A stretch of 64,000 nucleotides of DNA from Prorocentrum cordatum (lineage: Eukaryota > Sar > Dinophyceae > Prorocentrales > Prorocentraceae). The DNA lies in NCBI GenBank assembly GCA_963575745.1, contig CAUYUJ010003027.1, positions 1 through 64,000 of the forward strand. The letters are read 5' to 3'. The notes under the pieces are model-generated. The model was given only the letters and a program-made list of their open reading frames with translations. It did not search any database and was not told the origin of the DNA. Made by a program: the position numbers and the translations under genes. Below, piece after piece: positions 62,802-64,000 of this stretch (the first letter of the stretch is position 1; every line of letters starts with the position of its first letter).

Positions 62802-63945
62802 AGGGGAGCTCTACGAGGTACTTGCTAGGGGAAGCTCTACGAGTTACTGGGCGCCGGCGGTAAACCGTCAACCTTGGTTACCGCCGGGGAACTCGTAGAG
62901 CTTTCAAGCTCGACTTAAGTTCAGAAAACCGACAGCACCTACCAACATTCTGACTCATAGTGAATATTTTTTGACCTCTGCGACAAGCGGACGCGTCTGA
63001 TGTCTGCGAATCGACTCCTGTCATTACCAGCCCCGCAGCCCCCCTACAGCCCGAGGTGAGTGCAGAAAACCGACAGCATCTCTCTGGATACAATACAATA
63101 GTTTCGCGAACCTAGTTCGGGCAGCAGACCGAGTTCGGAGCAAACGCAACTGACGATTCTGAATCAGTTTCTGTAAATATCAGCTCTGTAGCTGTCTTAC
63201 AGCTCGAGTTAAGTACAAGCAGATCGAGTTCCGAGCTCTGGATTCGACAGGCGGACCCGCTGTGACCACCAGCACTCTAGCCCCCTGCAGCCCGAGTCAA
63301 GTGAGAAAGCCCAGCACTTCTGAAGATGACATACGAATAGTTTCGCGATTCTAGATCAGGCAGCAGACCGAGGTCAGAGCTCTGTATTCGACAGATAAAC
63401 GCAACTGATCATTCTGAATCATTTTATGTGAATATCAGCTCTGTAGCTGTCCTACAGGTCGAGTTAAGTGCTGAAATCCGAGAGCTCCTGTTAAGATGAC
63501 TCGAATAATACGAACAGGTTTGCGGACCTAGCTCGGCTAGCAGACTGAGTTTAGACCTGTAGAATCAACAGATGAACGCGCTCAATAATTCTACATTAAT
63601 GAGCTGTGGTTACCAGCTCTGTAGCTGTCCTAAAGCTCGAGTTATGTCCAGAAAACTCTCAGCGCGTATGAAGATGACTCGAAACGGCCAATCCCGCCAG
63701 AGTGTTTTTCGATAGTAATATTCACCCGATCGAGCTGAGATCTAGATGGCGAGCGGGAATGATATCGAATATCACGGGAAAAATACTAGAGCTCTAACGA
63801 ATAGTCAAATTTCGAGAACAAAATTTTCAATCGACCAAAAGTGAGAAAAAGTTCCGTCGACATTTTTCGTGCCAACTAGCTCTCCAGCGCGCCGGAATTA
63901 CTCTCCAGCAATAACTTGCGAAGGGAAGCTCAACGAGTTACTCTG
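62802..63945 (+). mobile_element. H hairpin and module S element
   Basis: R/S end pieces (62805-62845) and H (about 62854) are followed by ACTCGTAGAGCTTTC (62891), about five satellite units, the S tail (63670-63890) and GGAAGCTCAACGAGT (63924-63938) as a mutated right end. No gene. Confidence 0.7.
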
Positions 63946-63959
63946 AAGCTTCCAGTAAC

Positions 63960-64000
63960 TGGGCGCCGGCGGTAAACCGTCAACCTTTCTTACCGCCGGG
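63960..64000 (+). repeat. H hairpin truncated by the window end
   Basis: GCGCCGGCGGTAAACCGTCAACCTTTCTTACCGCCGGG variant (quoted here only as its arms CCGGCGGTAA and TTACCGCCGG), an empty site with the TTTCTT loop as at 43236 and 39902. Confidence 0.8.

Overview
The window reads as repeat-rich nuclear DNA of a dinoflagellate. The best evidence is a set of relics of the dinoflagellate trans-spliced leader (ending GGCTCAAG, sometimes two in tandem 15 nt apart) at or near the 5' ends of several retroelements on the minus strand (31893-31915, 45326-45348, 55806-55828, 62781-62788). No ordinary cellular protein gene, rRNA, tRNA or CRISPR could be supported. Every credible coding region belongs to a non-LTR retrotransposon (LINE) or to a non-autonomous relative. 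The genus is not determined.

Layout. From 1 to about 12.2 kb the DNA is GC-rich. It holds long trinucleotide arrays (GGA, CCT, ATC), a 16-bp minisatellite, degenerate telomere-like repeats and several small fold-back elements, with no convincing gene. From 12.2 kb to the end it is a nested mosaic of four short repeat modules: (H) a roughly 35-bp hairpin with 10-bp arms CCGGCGGTAA/TTACCGCCGG or the compensated CCGGCGGTGA/TCACCGCCGG; (R) a 350-400 bp element whose inverted ends are ACCTCGTAGAGCTC; (S) a roughly 1-1.7 kb element with inverted ends ACTCGTAGAGCTTC that encloses several copies of a roughly 177-bp satellite unit; and (M) a roughly 260-280 bp element with ACCCGGAGAGC ends around a long central palindrome.

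Thirteen retroelement copies sit in this mosaic. All have the same orientation (sense = minus), and all are inserted into the loop of an H hairpin, usually with 9-12 bp target-site duplications drawn from the loop (for example CAACCTGGTC, TCAACCTTTCTT, ACCTTGGTT, TCAACCTTGA). Two are near full length: LINE-A (about 50072-55828) and LINE-B (56928-62788). Each has ORF1 (coiled coil plus an RNA-binding-like region) followed in the same frame by ORF2 (AP-type endonuclease, reverse transcriptase, C-terminal RNase H). In both, a single TGA in the shared context GTG-TGA-CGA-CG separates ORF1 from ORF2. In both, the RT motif C reads WADN instead of xADD. In both, the RNase H catalytic residues appear in permuted order (Asp, Asp, then Asp, Glu). 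LINE-B also carries a frameshift just after RT motif C.

The other eleven copies are truncated, internally deleted or non-autonomous. Three (about 30.0-31.9, 37.2-39.0 and 43.2-45.4 kb) carry their own ORFs rich in coiled-coil, acidic or QT/TQT motifs and no RT. Most copies share a 3'-terminal structure near the oligo-A end (outer 4-5 bp stem, bulge, inner 5-bp stem, about 4-nt loop) whose sequence differs between families while its pairing is kept. The likely picture is a guild of trans-spliced, hairpin-targeted LINEs and dependent elements co-amplifying with their target.
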